The notes under the pieces are model-generated. The model did not search any database. It had not been told where the DNA came from and was given only the letters and a program-made list of their open reading frames with translations. Positions 1 to 8,407 of a DNA stretch of 64,000 bases are shown here, piece by piece (the stretch's first letter is position 1; each line of letters begins with the position of its first letter). Location of the stretch: assembly GCA_903828455.1 (NCBI GenBank), contig CAIKMJ010000008.1:1-64000 (forward strand). Direction: 5' to 3'. The position numbers were made by a program, and so were the translations under genes. The stretch comes from an uncultured Acidobacteriia bacterium (GTDB lineage: Bacteria; Acidobacteriota; Terriglobia; Bryobacterales; Bryobacteraceae).

Positions 1-1668
1 GCGATGCTGCACGACATCGGCAAGCTGGCGGTGCCGGAACACATTGTTTCGAAGCCGGGCAAGCTGACGCCGGAAGAGTTCGACAAGATGAAGATTCATC
101 CGGTGGTGGGGGCGGAGATTCTGGAGCGGGTGCAGTTTCCGTATCCGGTGGCGCCGATTGTGCGTTCGCATCATGAGAAGTGGGATGGGACGGGATACCC
201 GGACGGGCTGAAGGGCGAGGAGATTCCGATCGGGGCGCGGATTTTGTCGGTGGTGGATTGTCTGGATGCGCTGGCGTCGGACCGGCAGTACCGGAAGGCG
301 CTGCCGCTCGATGAAGCGATGCGGCAGGTGGAGGCGCAGGCGGGCCGGAGTTTCGATCCGGCGATTGTGACGATCCTGAAGCGGCGTTACGTGGAGCTGG
401 AGGCGAAGGCGCGGCAGAGTCCGGTGGAGGTGGTTTCGCTTTCGGAAAGCGGACCGGTGGCGCGCGGGGAGCGGCCAGCGGCGGGGTTCCAGGAGACGCG
501 GGCGGATGCGTCGGCAAGCGACAAGCTGGGCTTCCTGACGTCGATTGCGTCGGCGCGGCAGGAGGTGCAGAGTTTGTTCGAGCTGTCGGGCGATCTGGGC
601 AATTCGATGTGCCTGACGGACACGCTGGCGATCTTCGGTTCGAAGCTGAAGGTGATGCTGCCGCACGATCTGCTGTGCATTTACACGATTCGCGACGGGG
701 TGCTGTTCCCGACGTTTGTTTCGGGAGCGGAGCAGCAGTTGTATGCGGGGCTGCGGATTCCGGTGGGGCAGGGGCTTTCGGGCTGGGTGGCGGAGAATAA
801 TTCGTCGGTGGCGAACGGGAATCCGGCGGTGGAGCCGGGGTATCTGAACGACCCGACGGTGATTACGAATCTGAAGGCGGCGCTGGCGATTCCGCTTGAG
901 GAAGACGGCAGCGCGATCGGCGTGATGACGCTGTATTCGCGGGAGAAGAATGCGTTCAGCCGGGACCATCTGCGGATTCTGCAGGCGCTGGGGCCGCGGC
1001 TGGGAGCGGCGCTGAGCCATGGGCGCAAGCTGAGCGAGGCGCAGGACAGCGCGGTGACGGATTATCTGACGGGGCTGCCGAATTCGCGCTCGCTGTTTCT
1101 GCATCTGGATTCGGAGATGGCGCGGTGCCGGCGGCGCGATGTGGGGCTGGGCGTGTTTCTGTGCGATCTGGACGGGTTCAAGCGGATCAACGACGAGCAC
1201 GGGCATCTGGAAGGCAATCGCGTGCTGAAGGCGGTGGCGGTGGCGCTGAAGGATGTGTGTCGTTCCTACGACTACGTGGCGCGGATGGGCGGCGATGAGT
1301 TTGTGGTGCTGATTCCGGAGACCGAGCACGAGGGGCTGGAAGAGAATCTGCAGCGGCTGCGGGCGGCGGTGGAGCTGACGGGCGTGCAGTTGGGCTTCCC
1401 GGGGCTTTCGCTGAGCGTGGGCGCGGTGTTGTTCCTGGCGTCGGAAGGCGACCAGGATGCGGATACGCTGCTGGCGGAGGCCGATCGCAGGATGTATGCG
1501 AACAAGCGGCGCAGCAAGGACCTGAAGGCGCTGGCGGCGGCGACGGCGGCCGCGGCGGAGGCGAAGCGGGTGGCGCGGGCGGCGGAAAAGGCCGTGGACC
1601 TCACGGTGGCGTCGGTGACGACGGGGCCGTACGGGCGGCCGGCGGTGGGCCAGTTGATGCTGCAGTAG
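1..1668 (+). CDS. HD-GYP / GAF / GGDEF signalling protein (5' truncated by window edge)
   Basis: Cyclic-di-GMP signalling protein whose start lies before the window: the reading frame is open from base 1 and the first visible residues (LHDIGK) already belong to the HD motif. Order of domains, counted from the ATG at base 4: HD-GYP phosphohydrolase (HD at 3-4, then HHEKWDGTGYP near 56-66), GAF sensor domain about 185-340, GGDEF diguanylate cyclase about 350-500 with an intact GGDEF at 429-433. An Ala-rich helix (about 505-530) follows. Both a c-di-GMP-degrading and a c-di-GMP-making module are present; both signature motifs look intact, so which activity dominates cannot be told. The TAG at 1668 is 15 bases from the end of the convergent next gene. 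Confidence 0.93.
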   Translation, partial: AMLHDIGKLAVPEHIVSKPGKLTPEEFDKMKIHPVVGAEILERVQFPYPVAPIVRSHHEKWDGTGYPDGLKGEEIPIGARILSVVDCLDALASDRQYRKALPLDEAMRQVEAQAGRSFDPAIVTILKRRYVELEAKARQSPVEVVSLSESGPVARGERPAAGFQETRADASASDKLGFLTSIASARQEVQSLFELSGDLGNSMCLTDTLAIFGSKLKVMLPHDLLCIYTIRDGVLFPTFVSGAEQQLYAGLRIPVGQGLSGWVAENNSSVANGNPAVEPGYLNDPTVITNLKAALAIPLEEDGSAIGVMTLYSREKNAFSRDHLRILQALGPRLGAALSHGRKLSEAQDSAVTDYLTGLPNSRSLFLHLDSEMARCRRRDVGLGVFLCDLDGFKRINDEHGHLEGNRVLKAVAVALKDVCRSYDYVARMGGDEFVVLIPETEHEGLEENLQRLRAAVELTGVQLGFPGLSLSVGAVLFLASEGDQDADTLLAEADRRMYANKRRSKDLKALAAATAAAAEAKRVARAAEKAVDLTVASVTTGPYGRPAVGQLMLQ

Positions 1669-1683
1669 GGGCGGCGGCCGGGT

Positions 1684-2133
1684 CTAATTGACGATGGCGG
1701 CGGCGCGGGCAAAGGCGCCGGCGGCGAGCGTGACGGCGGCGGGGCTGGCGGCTTCGGCGGTGATGGACATGCCGGCGGAGAGCGCGGCGGTGGCGATGGC
1801 GATGGCCGCGGGCGCGTGGTTGAGCAGGCCGAACTGCACCTTGGCATCGGCGGCGGCGGCGCGGATGGTGCGGAGATCCGATTCGAGAGAAGGCCAGAGG
1901 GCGAGCACCTCGTCGGTACGCAGCAGGTTGGCCTGATCGTCGAGCTTCTGAGCGAGAAACTTGAGGGCGACGAGCAGGTCGCGCGGGGTGGAGGCGCGGA
2001 TTTTCTCATCGAGACGGAAGTCGTCGAGGGCGAGGGCGAGTTCGCTGAAGAGGTCGGCGAGGTGGCCCGCGTCGTCGCTGTGGACGCGGGCGGCGTCGTC
2101 ATCGGAAAAGAAGAGAACCGGGTCGTCGATCAA
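1684..2133 (-). CDS. hypothetical protein, about 149 aa, probable TTG start
   Basis: The reading frame ends at a TAG (1684-1686). There is no ATG between the stop of the upstream gene (2180) and the middle of this frame, so I place the start at TTG 2131-2133, preceded at about 11 bases by AGGAAAG. The product is acidic at its N-terminus (FFSDDDAARVHSDDAGHLAD), then helical with many Leu and Asp, and ends in an Ala-rich stretch that could be a membrane or packed helix (about 105-149). No family recognised. It follows the LVIVD-repeat gene on the same strand after 46 bases and may be co-transcribed. The start is the weak point. Confidence 0.5.
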   Translation of the reverse strand: MIDDPVLFFSDDDAARVHSDDAGHLADLFSELALALDDFRLDEKIRASTPRDLLVALKFLAQKLDDQANLLRTDEVLALWPSLESDLRTIRAAAADAKVQFGLLNHAPAAIAIATAALSAGMSITAEAASPAAVTLAAGAFARAAAIVN

Positions 2134-2179
2134 GCGGGAGTGGCTTTCCTGCGCGTGGCCGGTGGTTGGTTGAGCGCCA

Positions 2180-3592
2180 TCAGTCGAGCGGGACCGAGCC
2201 GGTGTAGCGGAGGATGTAGAGGCCGCCGCTGTGACGGTCGTTGGCGTAGATGAGGCCGTTTTCATCGACGATGGCGTGATTGATCTGCGGCATGCCGCCG
2301 GGGTTTTTGGGCAGCGCCGGGGGGGTGTAATAGCCGATTTCCTCGATGTGGGGCGGGATGTTGGGGATGCCGGCGGGGCCGGGCGCGGCGCGGTAAATGC
2401 GCACGCCGCCGTTGAACCAGCTGCCGACGGTGGTGTTCTGCAGGCGGCGGTACTGGGGGCCGGGGAAGTTGGGGCTGACGTTGTGGGCGCCGAAGCGGCC
2501 GCCGGCCTTGCACAGGTTGCCGTCATCGGGATGGAGCGGGGCGGTGTCGATGACCATGGGGTTGGCTTCGGAGCGGATGTCGAGCAGCCAGAGGATGCGC
2601 GGCATGTCCTTGCAGTTGTCGGCGGTGTCTTCGTCGGACATCCAGGCGATACCGTTCTTAAAAGTCGGCTCGACGGTGTGGGTGAAGCCGGTGTAGGGCG
2701 GCGAAGTGTTCAGGTGGCCGAGGGGCTTCGGGGTGAAGGATTTGGCGCGGCCGGCTTTGACGTCGGCGAGACCGGAGATGTCGAAGATGAAGGCGCCGCC
2801 TTCGATGTAGGCGACGTAGGCGCGGTCGGGATGGTCGGGGAAGACTTCGGTCTGGTGGGGGCGGTAGCCGCTGTCGAATTGCGGGTGGCGGGGCGGGGCG
2901 CAGCCGGGCAGGCAGGCGTCGCCTTTCCGGGTGCCGGGATACCACCAGCGGCCGACCTCTTTGGGGTTTTTGGGGTCGCGGACGTCGACGATCATGTAGA
3001 ACTGATAGTCGTTGGGGTGGCTGGGTTCGAAGTCGGCCGAGCCGGTGGCCATGTGGACGAATTCGCCGTCGACGAACCAGACGCAGTGGACGCCGCGGGA
3101 GAAGGGGCCGGAGGTGTCGAAGAAGGAGAGCTTGAGGTCGTCGAGCTTTTTGGCCTGTTTGACGCGGGTTTGATCGGAGACGTCGAGGATCCAGAGGCCG
3201 GCGGTCTTCTGGCCGACCTGCAGGGTCTGGTTGGCGATGACGAGGACGTTGCCGGAGAGGCCGAGCGAGTTGCAGCGCGTCATGCCCGGGGTGGGGACGG
3301 GGAGCTGGTTGAGGAGGACGGGGTTTTCGGGTTTGGTGACGTCGAGAATACTGATGCAGGTGTCCTGGCCTTCGTGGGCGAGGTAGAGGATGCGGTGGCC
3401 GTCGGGGGTGACCTGGATGGCGAGACCTTCGCCGCCGTCGCCTTTGCCGTTGAGGTCGTTATGACCGACGAGGGAGATGTTCTTCGACACCCCGGAAGGG
3501 GAGGCGCCGCTCTGCTGGGCTGCCAGGGGCAAGGCCAGGGACAGGGAGAGGCTGAGAGAAACGGAGAGTAGAAGCGCGCTTCGGGCGTACAT
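2180..3592 (-). CDS. secreted LVIVD-repeat (beta-propeller-like) protein
   Basis: 470-residue exported protein. The N-terminus is a clear signal peptide (MYARSALLLSVSLSLSLS then LPLAAQ). The body carries repeats of the LVIVD type, such as LWILDVSDQTR, MIVDVRDPKNPKEVG and ILWLLDIRSEANPM, which are expected to form a propeller. Several Cys pairs (CLPGC, CKDM, NLCKAG) and His residues suggest disulphides or metal sites. I chose the ATG at 3592; a GTG at 3610 would add six residues. Function unknown: the family occurs in secreted proteins of acidobacteria and others, some annotated as choice-of-anchor or surface proteins. Followed downstream by the small gene at 1684-2133. Confidence 0.85.
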   Translation of the reverse strand: MYARSALLLSVSLSLSLSLALPLAAQQSGASPSGVSKNISLVGHNDLNGKGDGGEGLAIQVTPDGHRILYLAHEGQDTCISILDVTKPENPVLLNQLPVPTPGMTRCNSLGLSGNVLVIANQTLQVGQKTAGLWILDVSDQTRVKQAKKLDDLKLSFFDTSGPFSRGVHCVWFVDGEFVHMATGSADFEPSHPNDYQFYMIVDVRDPKNPKEVGRWWYPGTRKGDACLPGCAPPRHPQFDSGYRPHQTEVFPDHPDRAYVAYIEGGAFIFDISGLADVKAGRAKSFTPKPLGHLNTSPPYTGFTHTVEPTFKNGIAWMSDEDTADNCKDMPRILWLLDIRSEANPMVIDTAPLHPDDGNLCKAGGRFGAHNVSPNFPGPQYRRLQNTTVGSWFNGGVRIYRAAPGPAGIPNIPPHIEEIGYYTPPALPKNPGGMPQINHAIVDENGLIYANDRHSGGLYILRYTGSVPLD

Positions 3593-3658
3593 GCGTAAAG
3601 ATCGTATCACGCGGCGAGGCCGGTGTCTTTCGCATGGTGAACTGATTTTTTTCGCCGG

Positions 3659-3925
3659 TTAGCGGGCAGCAGCGGCGGCCTTGCGGGCGGCCTTGGGCGC
3701 AGGCGCGGCAGCGGCGGGCGCGGTCTGCGGGGGGAAGTTCTTGCGCAACCAGTCGTGGATGCCTTCCTTCTGCGCAGCATTGACGACGCGCTGCCATCTG
3801 GTTTCGCCGCTTCGTTCGCTGTATTCGGCCACCAGGTAGGAATTCCCGGTGAAGACCGAGATGCGGGCGTCGTTCTGAACTCGACCGCAGTAGTACATGC
3901 TGTTGATTACCTGACGATCTGTCAT
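3659..3925 (-). CDS. small hypothetical protein (about 88 aa)
   Basis: Begins MTDRQVINSMYYCGRVQN and ends in an Ala/Pro/Lys/Arg tail (PAPKAARKAAAAAR). An ATG at 3943 would add six residues; neither start has a good ribosome-binding site. The core (about 1-65) reads as an alternating hydrophobic/charged small fold with RWQRVVNAAQKEGIHDWLRKNF near its end; the basic Ala-rich tail resembles tails of nucleic-acid-binding proteins but that is only a resemblance. No family recognised. It stands alone between the LVIVD gene and phhB. A 12-base piece coding for YYCG recurs just upstream at 3962-3973. Confidence 0.6.
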   Translation of the reverse strand: MTDRQVINSMYYCGRVQNDARISVFTGNSYLVAEYSERSGETRWQRVVNAAQKEGIHDWLRKNFPPQTAPAAAAPAPKAARKAAAAAR

Positions 3926-4086
3926 GTGAACTAATTTTAGCATGATTTAGCCGAGGAGCCTACCGCAGTAGTAAACTAGCGCGCGAAATGGCGTAAGAGG
4001 ACGGCGGGGGATGATTGATTCCGCGCAGGAGGAGGGTTCGTTGGGGGCGGGGCCGGTGGCGGGGGCGGGGCCGGTGGTGCTGGTGG

Positions 4087-4425
4087 TCAGGCGCCGGGGT
4101 TGAGACGGCTGATTTTGGCGGCGAGGATGAAGTCGGCGAGGCTGAGTCCGCCGATGGCGTGGGTCCAGATGGTGAATTCGGCTTTGCCCCAGGCGAGGAG
4201 GATGTCGGGGTGGTGGGCCAGCTCTTCGGCGAGGAGGGCGGACTGGTTGACGAAGTCGAGGGCGGAGAGGAAGTCGGGGAAGGCGAAGGCGCGGCGGAGG
4301 CGGGGGCCGGGCTCGATTTCCCAATCGGGCAGCTGGGCGGCGAGGGTGGCGATCTCGGCGGGCGTGAGTTTTGGGGTGGCGGCGGTGCAGGGCGGGCAGG
4401 ACTGGTCTGCGAGATTTTGGGACAC
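4087..4425 (-). CDS. phhB: pterin-4a-carbinolamine dehydratase
   Basis: 112 residues, the usual size. The enzyme dehydrates 4a-hydroxytetrahydropterin, recycling the cofactor of aromatic amino acid hydroxylases; cytosolic. The family signature is present: EELAHHPDILLAWGKAEF with the two active-site His, then W(T)H and the Asp of LSLADF near 98-103. The N-terminus has LTPAEIATLAAQLPDWEI, typical of the first helix and strand. No phenylalanine hydroxylase is in the window, so the partner is elsewhere or the protein has another role. Divergent from rsmB with about 60 bases between starts, so the two may share a control region. Confidence 0.9.
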   Translation of the reverse strand: MSQNLADQSCPPCTAATPKLTPAEIATLAAQLPDWEIEPGPRLRRAFAFPDFLSALDFVNQSALLAEELAHHPDILLAWGKAEFTIWTHAIGGLSLADFILAAKISRLNPGA

Positions 4426-4487
4426 GGATACCTCTGCGCTGTGGGATGCGCGGCGGGGCGGTTGGGGTTCAGGCTATAAACTGGGGC

Positions 4488-5627
4488 TTGCGTCTCGCAC
4501 CTGCCCGTAAGGCCGCGTTTGCCGCACTGCTCGCCGTGGATCGCGGCGCGTGGTCGGCCGAAGCGTTGGCTGCTAAATCGATGGAACTTGACCCGCGCGA
4601 TGCGGGGTTGGCGTCCGATGTGGTGTTCGGGACGCTGCGGAGGCAGGGGCAGCTGGATGCGCTGATCGATGCGTATTCGAGCCGGCCGGCGGCGAAGATG
4701 GATGCGCCGATCCGGATTGCGCTGCGGATGGCGCTGTACCAGATGCGGTTTCTGGACCGGATTCCGGCGCATGCGGCGGTGAACGATGCGGTGGAGCTGG
4801 TGCGGCGGGCGGGGAAGGCGTCGGGCGCGGCGATGGTGAACGCGGTGCTGCGGCGGTCGCTGCGGGAGCCGGTGGAGATTGGCGAAGCGGCGGCGACGCC
4901 GGGGTGGCTGCTGGAGCGGTGGAGGCGGCAGTTCGGGGCAGATGCGGCGGCGGGGATTGCGCACGCGAGTCTGGAGGCGCCGACGCGGTACATTCGCGTG
5001 CCGGAGGGGCGGGTGCCGCCGGAGGGTGCGGTGGCAACGGAGGTGGCGGGCTGCTACGAGCTGGCGGCGGGCGAGCCGGGCGGGTACCGGTTTCAGGATA
5101 TTGGGTCGCAGGCGATTGTGCCGTTGCTGGAGATTGAGGCGGGGCAGCGCTTTCTGGATGTGTGCGCGGCGCCGGGGAATAAGACGGCGCAGGCGCTGGA
5201 GCGGCATCCGGCGAGCGCGATTGCGTGCGAGCTGCATCATTCGCGGGCGCGGGGGCTGCGGGAGCTGGGGATTCCGGTGGTGACGCTGGATGCGACGGTG
5301 GCGCTGCCGTTTCGGGCGAAGTTCGACCGGATTCTGGTGGACGCGCCGTGTTCGGGGACCGGGACGCTGGCGCGCAATCCGGAGATCAAGTGGCGGCTGC
5401 GGGCGGAGGATCTGGCCGATCTGCCGGGGCGGCAGGCGCGGATTCTGCGGAATGCGCTGGGGGCGCTGGCGGAGGGCGGGCGGCTGGTGTATTCGACCTG
5501 TTCGCTGGAGCGCGAGGAGAACGAAGACGTGGTGGCGGCGAGCGGGGCGCGGGTGCTGCGGACGGTGCAGCGGCTGCCGGGGCGCGAGGCGGGCGACGGA
5601 TTCTTTGCGGCGCTGCTGGCGGTTTGA
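4488..5627 (+). CDS. rsmB: 16S rRNA m5C967 methyltransferase
   Basis: 379 residues from a TTG start; an ATG at 4446 would add 14 residues of low-complexity sequence. An N-terminal NusB-like RNA-binding domain (about 1-130, with FGTLRRQGQLDALI and IPAHAAVNDAVELVRRAG) is followed by a Rossmann methyltransferase. Motif I is FLDVCAAPGNKTAQAL; motif IV is ILVDAPCSGTGTLARNPE with one catalytic Cys; motif VI is YSTCSLEREENE with the second Cys. All RsmB hallmarks are kept, though the protein is somewhat shorter than the usual 430-450 residues. The role is methylation of C967 of 16S rRNA in the cytosol. Confidence 0.9.
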   Translation: MRLAPARKAAFAALLAVDRGAWSAEALAAKSMELDPRDAGLASDVVFGTLRRQGQLDALIDAYSSRPAAKMDAPIRIALRMALYQMRFLDRIPAHAAVNDAVELVRRAGKASGAAMVNAVLRRSLREPVEIGEAAATPGWLLERWRRQFGADAAAGIAHASLEAPTRYIRVPEGRVPPEGAVATEVAGCYELAAGEPGGYRFQDIGSQAIVPLLEIEAGQRFLDVCAAPGNKTAQALERHPASAIACELHHSRARGLRELGIPVVTLDATVALPFRAKFDRILVDAPCSGTGTLARNPEIKWRLRAEDLADLPGRQARILRNALGALAEGGRLVYSTCSLEREENEDVVAASGARVLRTVQRLPGREAGDGFFAALLAV

Positions 5628-5776
5628 AGGGCGGCCGGCTGAATCTGGTTACGGAACGGTTTCAGCGGCGGTGAATTGCGGGCGGCGGGTATGGACACGT
5701 CCGCCTCGCGGGGGCGAGAATAGAGAATTCCGTTCACGCTTCAGGGAAACGCTCTCGTTTCCGGCCAGCCATTGAC

Positions 5777-7075
5777 ATGACCCGACATACCGGACACGAC
5801 ACCCCGGCGACACGCCCGCAAAAACCGCGACGGCCATTTTCCTTCCGCATGGTGCGGTTCCGGCTGATGGCGCTGCTGGCGGTGCTGGGGCCGGGCTTCA
5901 TTACGGCGAACGTGGACAACGACCCGGGCGGGATCCTCACGTATTCGCAGGCCGGGGCGAAGTATGGCTATGCGCTGCTGTGGACGCTGATTCCGACGAC
6001 GATTGCGCTGATTGTGGTGCAGGAGATGGCGTCGCGGATGGCGGTGGCGACGGGCAAGGGGCTGTCGGATCTGATCCGCGAAGAGTTCGGGCTGCGGGTG
6101 ACGTTCTTCACGATGATCGTGCTGGCGCTGGCGGATCTGGGGAATATTTTCGCGGAGTTTGCCGGGATTGCTTCGGGGATGAGCATTTTCGGGGTGTCGA
6201 AGTATATTGCGGTACCGATCGGGGCGGCGATTGTGTGGGGCGTGATTGTGAAGGGCTCCTACAAGCCGGTAGAGCGAATCCTGATCATTTTCTCGTTCAT
6301 ATATTTCGCGTATCCGGTATCGGCGTACTTTGCGCATCCGGACTGGCACGCGGCGCTGGTGCAGACGTTTGTGCCGGAGTTCCGGGCCGATTCCGGCTAC
6401 ATCACGATGATGGTGGGGCTGATCGGCACGACGATTACGCCGTGGATGCAGTTTTATCTGCAGGCTTCGGTGGTGGAAAAGGGCACGACGAAGAAAGACT
6501 ACAGGCTGGCGCGCTGGGACGTGGTGCTGGGCTGCATTGTGACGGACGTGATTGCGTTCTTCATTGTGGTGGCGTGCGCGGCGACGCTGTTTAAATCCGG
6601 GCACGGGGAGATCAACGACGCGGCGGAGGCGGCGCTGGCGCTGAAGCCGTTTGCGGGGCAGTTTGCGGCGCTGCTGTTCGGCATCGGGCTGGTGAATGCG
6701 TCGCTGCTTTCGGCGGCGATTCTGCCGCTGGCGACGGCGTACAACGTGTGCGAGGGGATGGGCTTCGAATCGGGCATCGACAAGAGCTTTTCCGAGGCGC
6801 GGATTTTCTATTCGCTGTACACGTGCCTGATTCTGCTGGGCGCGGGGGCGGTGCTGATTCCGCATATTCCGCTGCTGAAGGTGATTCTGCTGTCGCAGGT
6901 GGCCAACGGTATCCTGATTCCGTTTGTGCTGATCTTCATGCTGAAGCTGGTGAACCGGGAAAAGCTGATGGGCGATATGAAGAACGGCCGGATGCAGAAC
7001 GTGATCGCGGTGGCGATGACGGCGGTGATGCTGGTGCTGACGGCGATGATGACGTATTTTTCGATTACCGGATAA
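5777..7075 (+). CDS. Nramp-like divalent metal transporter with atypical metal site
   Basis: 432-residue, about 11-helix membrane protein of the Nramp (SLC11) family. The TM1 motif is DNDPGG (residues 47-52), so the usual DPGN has Gly in place of Asn. In TM6 the usual MPH is replaced: GTTITPW (217-223), with Thr221 where Met normally ligates Mn/Fe and Trp223 for His. Loss of the soft Met ligand is what is known for Nramp-related magnesium transporters (NRMT) and aluminium transporters, so a hard-ion substrate such as Mg2+ is likelier than Mn2+. That is inference. Stands alone between rsmB and the VOC gene. Confidence 0.85.
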   Translation: MTRHTGHDTPATRPQKPRRPFSFRMVRFRLMALLAVLGPGFITANVDNDPGGILTYSQAGAKYGYALLWTLIPTTIALIVVQEMASRMAVATGKGLSDLIREEFGLRVTFFTMIVLALADLGNIFAEFAGIASGMSIFGVSKYIAVPIGAAIVWGVIVKGSYKPVERILIIFSFIYFAYPVSAYFAHPDWHAALVQTFVPEFRADSGYITMMVGLIGTTITPWMQFYLQASVVEKGTTKKDYRLARWDVVLGCIVTDVIAFFIVVACAATLFKSGHGEINDAAEAALALKPFAGQFAALLFGIGLVNASLLSAAILPLATAYNVCEGMGFESGIDKSFSEARIFYSLYTCLILLGAGAVLIPHIPLLKVILLSQVANGILIPFVLIFMLKLVNREKLMGDMKNGRMQNVIAVAMTAVMLVLTAMMTYFSITG

Positions 7076-7107
7076 GCGGGCGTTGCGTTGCCGCGCAATC
7101 TGATAAT

Positions 7108-7126
7108 GTGATTCGGGGAGAATCAC
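7108..7126 (+). promoter_or_regulatory. hairpin abutting the VOC-gene start codon
   Basis: GTGATTC - GGGGA - GAATCAC: a perfect 7-bp inverted repeat with a 5-base loop, ending on the base before the ATG at 7127. The loop plus next base reads GGGGAG, the only Shine-Dalgarno-like sequence available. It could act as an RNA hairpin displaying or hiding the ribosome-binding site, or as a DNA operator. Both are inferences. Confidence 0.4.
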
Positions 7127-7624
7127 ATGCGCAGACTCATCCACAGCCTTGCATTATTCGCGGCGGGCCTTGTGGCAGGCCATTTCCTGCCGCAGCCGAC
7201 GCAGGCGCAGGACACGCGGCTGACGGGCATCGGGCTGAATCATTACGGCGTTGCGGCGAAGGACTGGGACGCGACGATCGATTTCTACACGAAGACGCTG
7301 GGCTTCAAAGAAGCGTTCAATTTCAAGGACAAGGACGGCAACGTGACGACGTCCTACGTGCAGATGAGCAAAGAGAATTTCATTGAGATTTCGCGTGCCA
7401 CGGCGGCGAATCCGGCGGGGGTGAATCATGTGGGGATCCGGGTGGACGATCTGAATGCGACGGTGGCGCGGTTGCGGCAGCGCGGGGTGACGGTGGCCGA
7501 TCCGCATACGGGCGGCAGCAAGGCTCCGCTGACGAATATTACCGATCCGAACGGAGTGCGGCTGGAGCTGCTGGAATATCCGGCGGATTCGCTGCAGAAG
7601 AAGGCGATGGACGGGTATCGGTAG
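7127..7624 (+). CDS. exported glyoxalase/VOC-family protein
   Basis: 165 residues. An N-terminal signal peptide (MRRLIHSLALFAAGLVAG, then FLPQPTQAQ) precedes one VOC module pair: strand-helix units start at GIGLNHYGVAAKDWDATIDFY and VNHVGIRVDDLNATVARL. Likely metal-site residues are the His of NHYGV, the Glu of NFIEIS, the His of NHVGI and the Glu of VRLELLEY, so the usual H-E-H-E set looks complete. Extracytoplasmic VOC proteins of this size are common in acidobacteria but their substrate is not known. A hairpin sits directly before the start codon. Confidence 0.85.
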   Translation: MRRLIHSLALFAAGLVAGHFLPQPTQAQDTRLTGIGLNHYGVAAKDWDATIDFYTKTLGFKEAFNFKDKDGNVTTSYVQMSKENFIEISRATAANPAGVNHVGIRVDDLNATVARLRQRGVTVADPHTGGSKAPLTNITDPNGVRLELLEYPADSLQKKAMDGYR

Positions 7625-7693
7625 ACGGTGCGCGGGCGACGCGGCTGAATGCGGTTGGTCAAGCGGTAGCGGGCCAGGGGCCGGAAGGAAAAT

Positions 7694-8407
7694 ATGGCGA
7701 GCTCGGCGTACATTCCGGACGTGAAGGGGGACGACGAGGACGCCGTCGTGCATTCGGCGGCGGTGCGGATCACGCACTGGATCAACATGATCAGCTTCAT
7801 CGGACTGCTGGTGAGCGGGATCGCGATTCTGCTGGTGCATCCGCGGCTGTATTGGGGCGAGACGGGGAGCGTGGAGACCGGCTCGCTGATCGATCTGCCG
7901 CTGCCGTTTGTGCTGAAAGGCCAGAACGGGTGGGGCCGCTCGCTTCACTTTCTTTCGGCGTGGTTCAGCGTGGTGAACGGGCTGGTGTATGTGGCGTCCG
8001 GTCTGGTGACGCGGCACTTCGGAAGGAATCTGCTGCCGGCGCGGGCCGATCTGACGTGGAGTTCGGTGACGGCGTTCGTCAGCGAACTGCGCATGCGGAG
8101 GGAGGCGAAGGATGCGCTTGCTTACAACGTGCATCAGCGGCTGGCGTATGCGGGAGTCATTTTCGTGTTGTTTCCCGTGCTGATCTGGAGCGGTTTTGCG
8201 ATGTCGCCGGCTTTGACGTCGGTGTTTCCGGTGCTGGTGAATCTGCCGGGCGGGCAACAATCGGCGCGCACGATTCACTTTTTCGTGGCGTCGGCGCTGG
8301 TGCTGTTCCTGGTGGGCCACGTCGGGATGGTGTGGCTGACCGGTTTCACGAAACAACTGCGGGCGATGATTACGGGGCGCGGCACGAGAGGAAGGGAGCG
8401 GGGATGA
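7694..8407 (+). CDS. cytochrome b561-type membrane subunit
   Basis: 237 residues with about four to five membrane helices. His residues suited to haem b binding: RITHW near the start, SLHFLSAW, NVHQRLAY and TIHFFVASALVLFLVGHV near the end. This is the pattern of the bacterial b561 / Ni-Fe hydrogenase b-type / formate dehydrogenase gamma superfamily. It overlaps the next gene, a molybdopterin oxidoreductase, by four bases (ATGA), so the pair probably forms one membrane complex passing electrons between quinone and the periplasmic Mo enzyme. It plays the part of MsrQ but is a different type of cytochrome. Confidence 0.85.
   Translation: MASSAYIPDVKGDDEDAVVHSAAVRITHWINMISFIGLLVSGIAILLVHPRLYWGETGSVETGSLIDLPLPFVLKGQNGWGRSLHFLSAWFSVVNGLVYVASGLVTRHFGRNLLPARADLTWSSVTAFVSELRMRREAKDALAYNVHQRLAYAGVIFVLFPVLIWSGFAMSPALTSVFPVLVNLPGGQQSARTIHFFVASALVLFLVGHVGMVWLTGFTKQLRAMITGRGTRGRERG

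Noticed and set aside
2231-3571. 446-codon plus-strand frame opposite the LVIVD-repeat gene
   Set aside because: Low-complexity Gly/Val/Glu translation; the minus strand has a signal peptide and LVIVD repeats.
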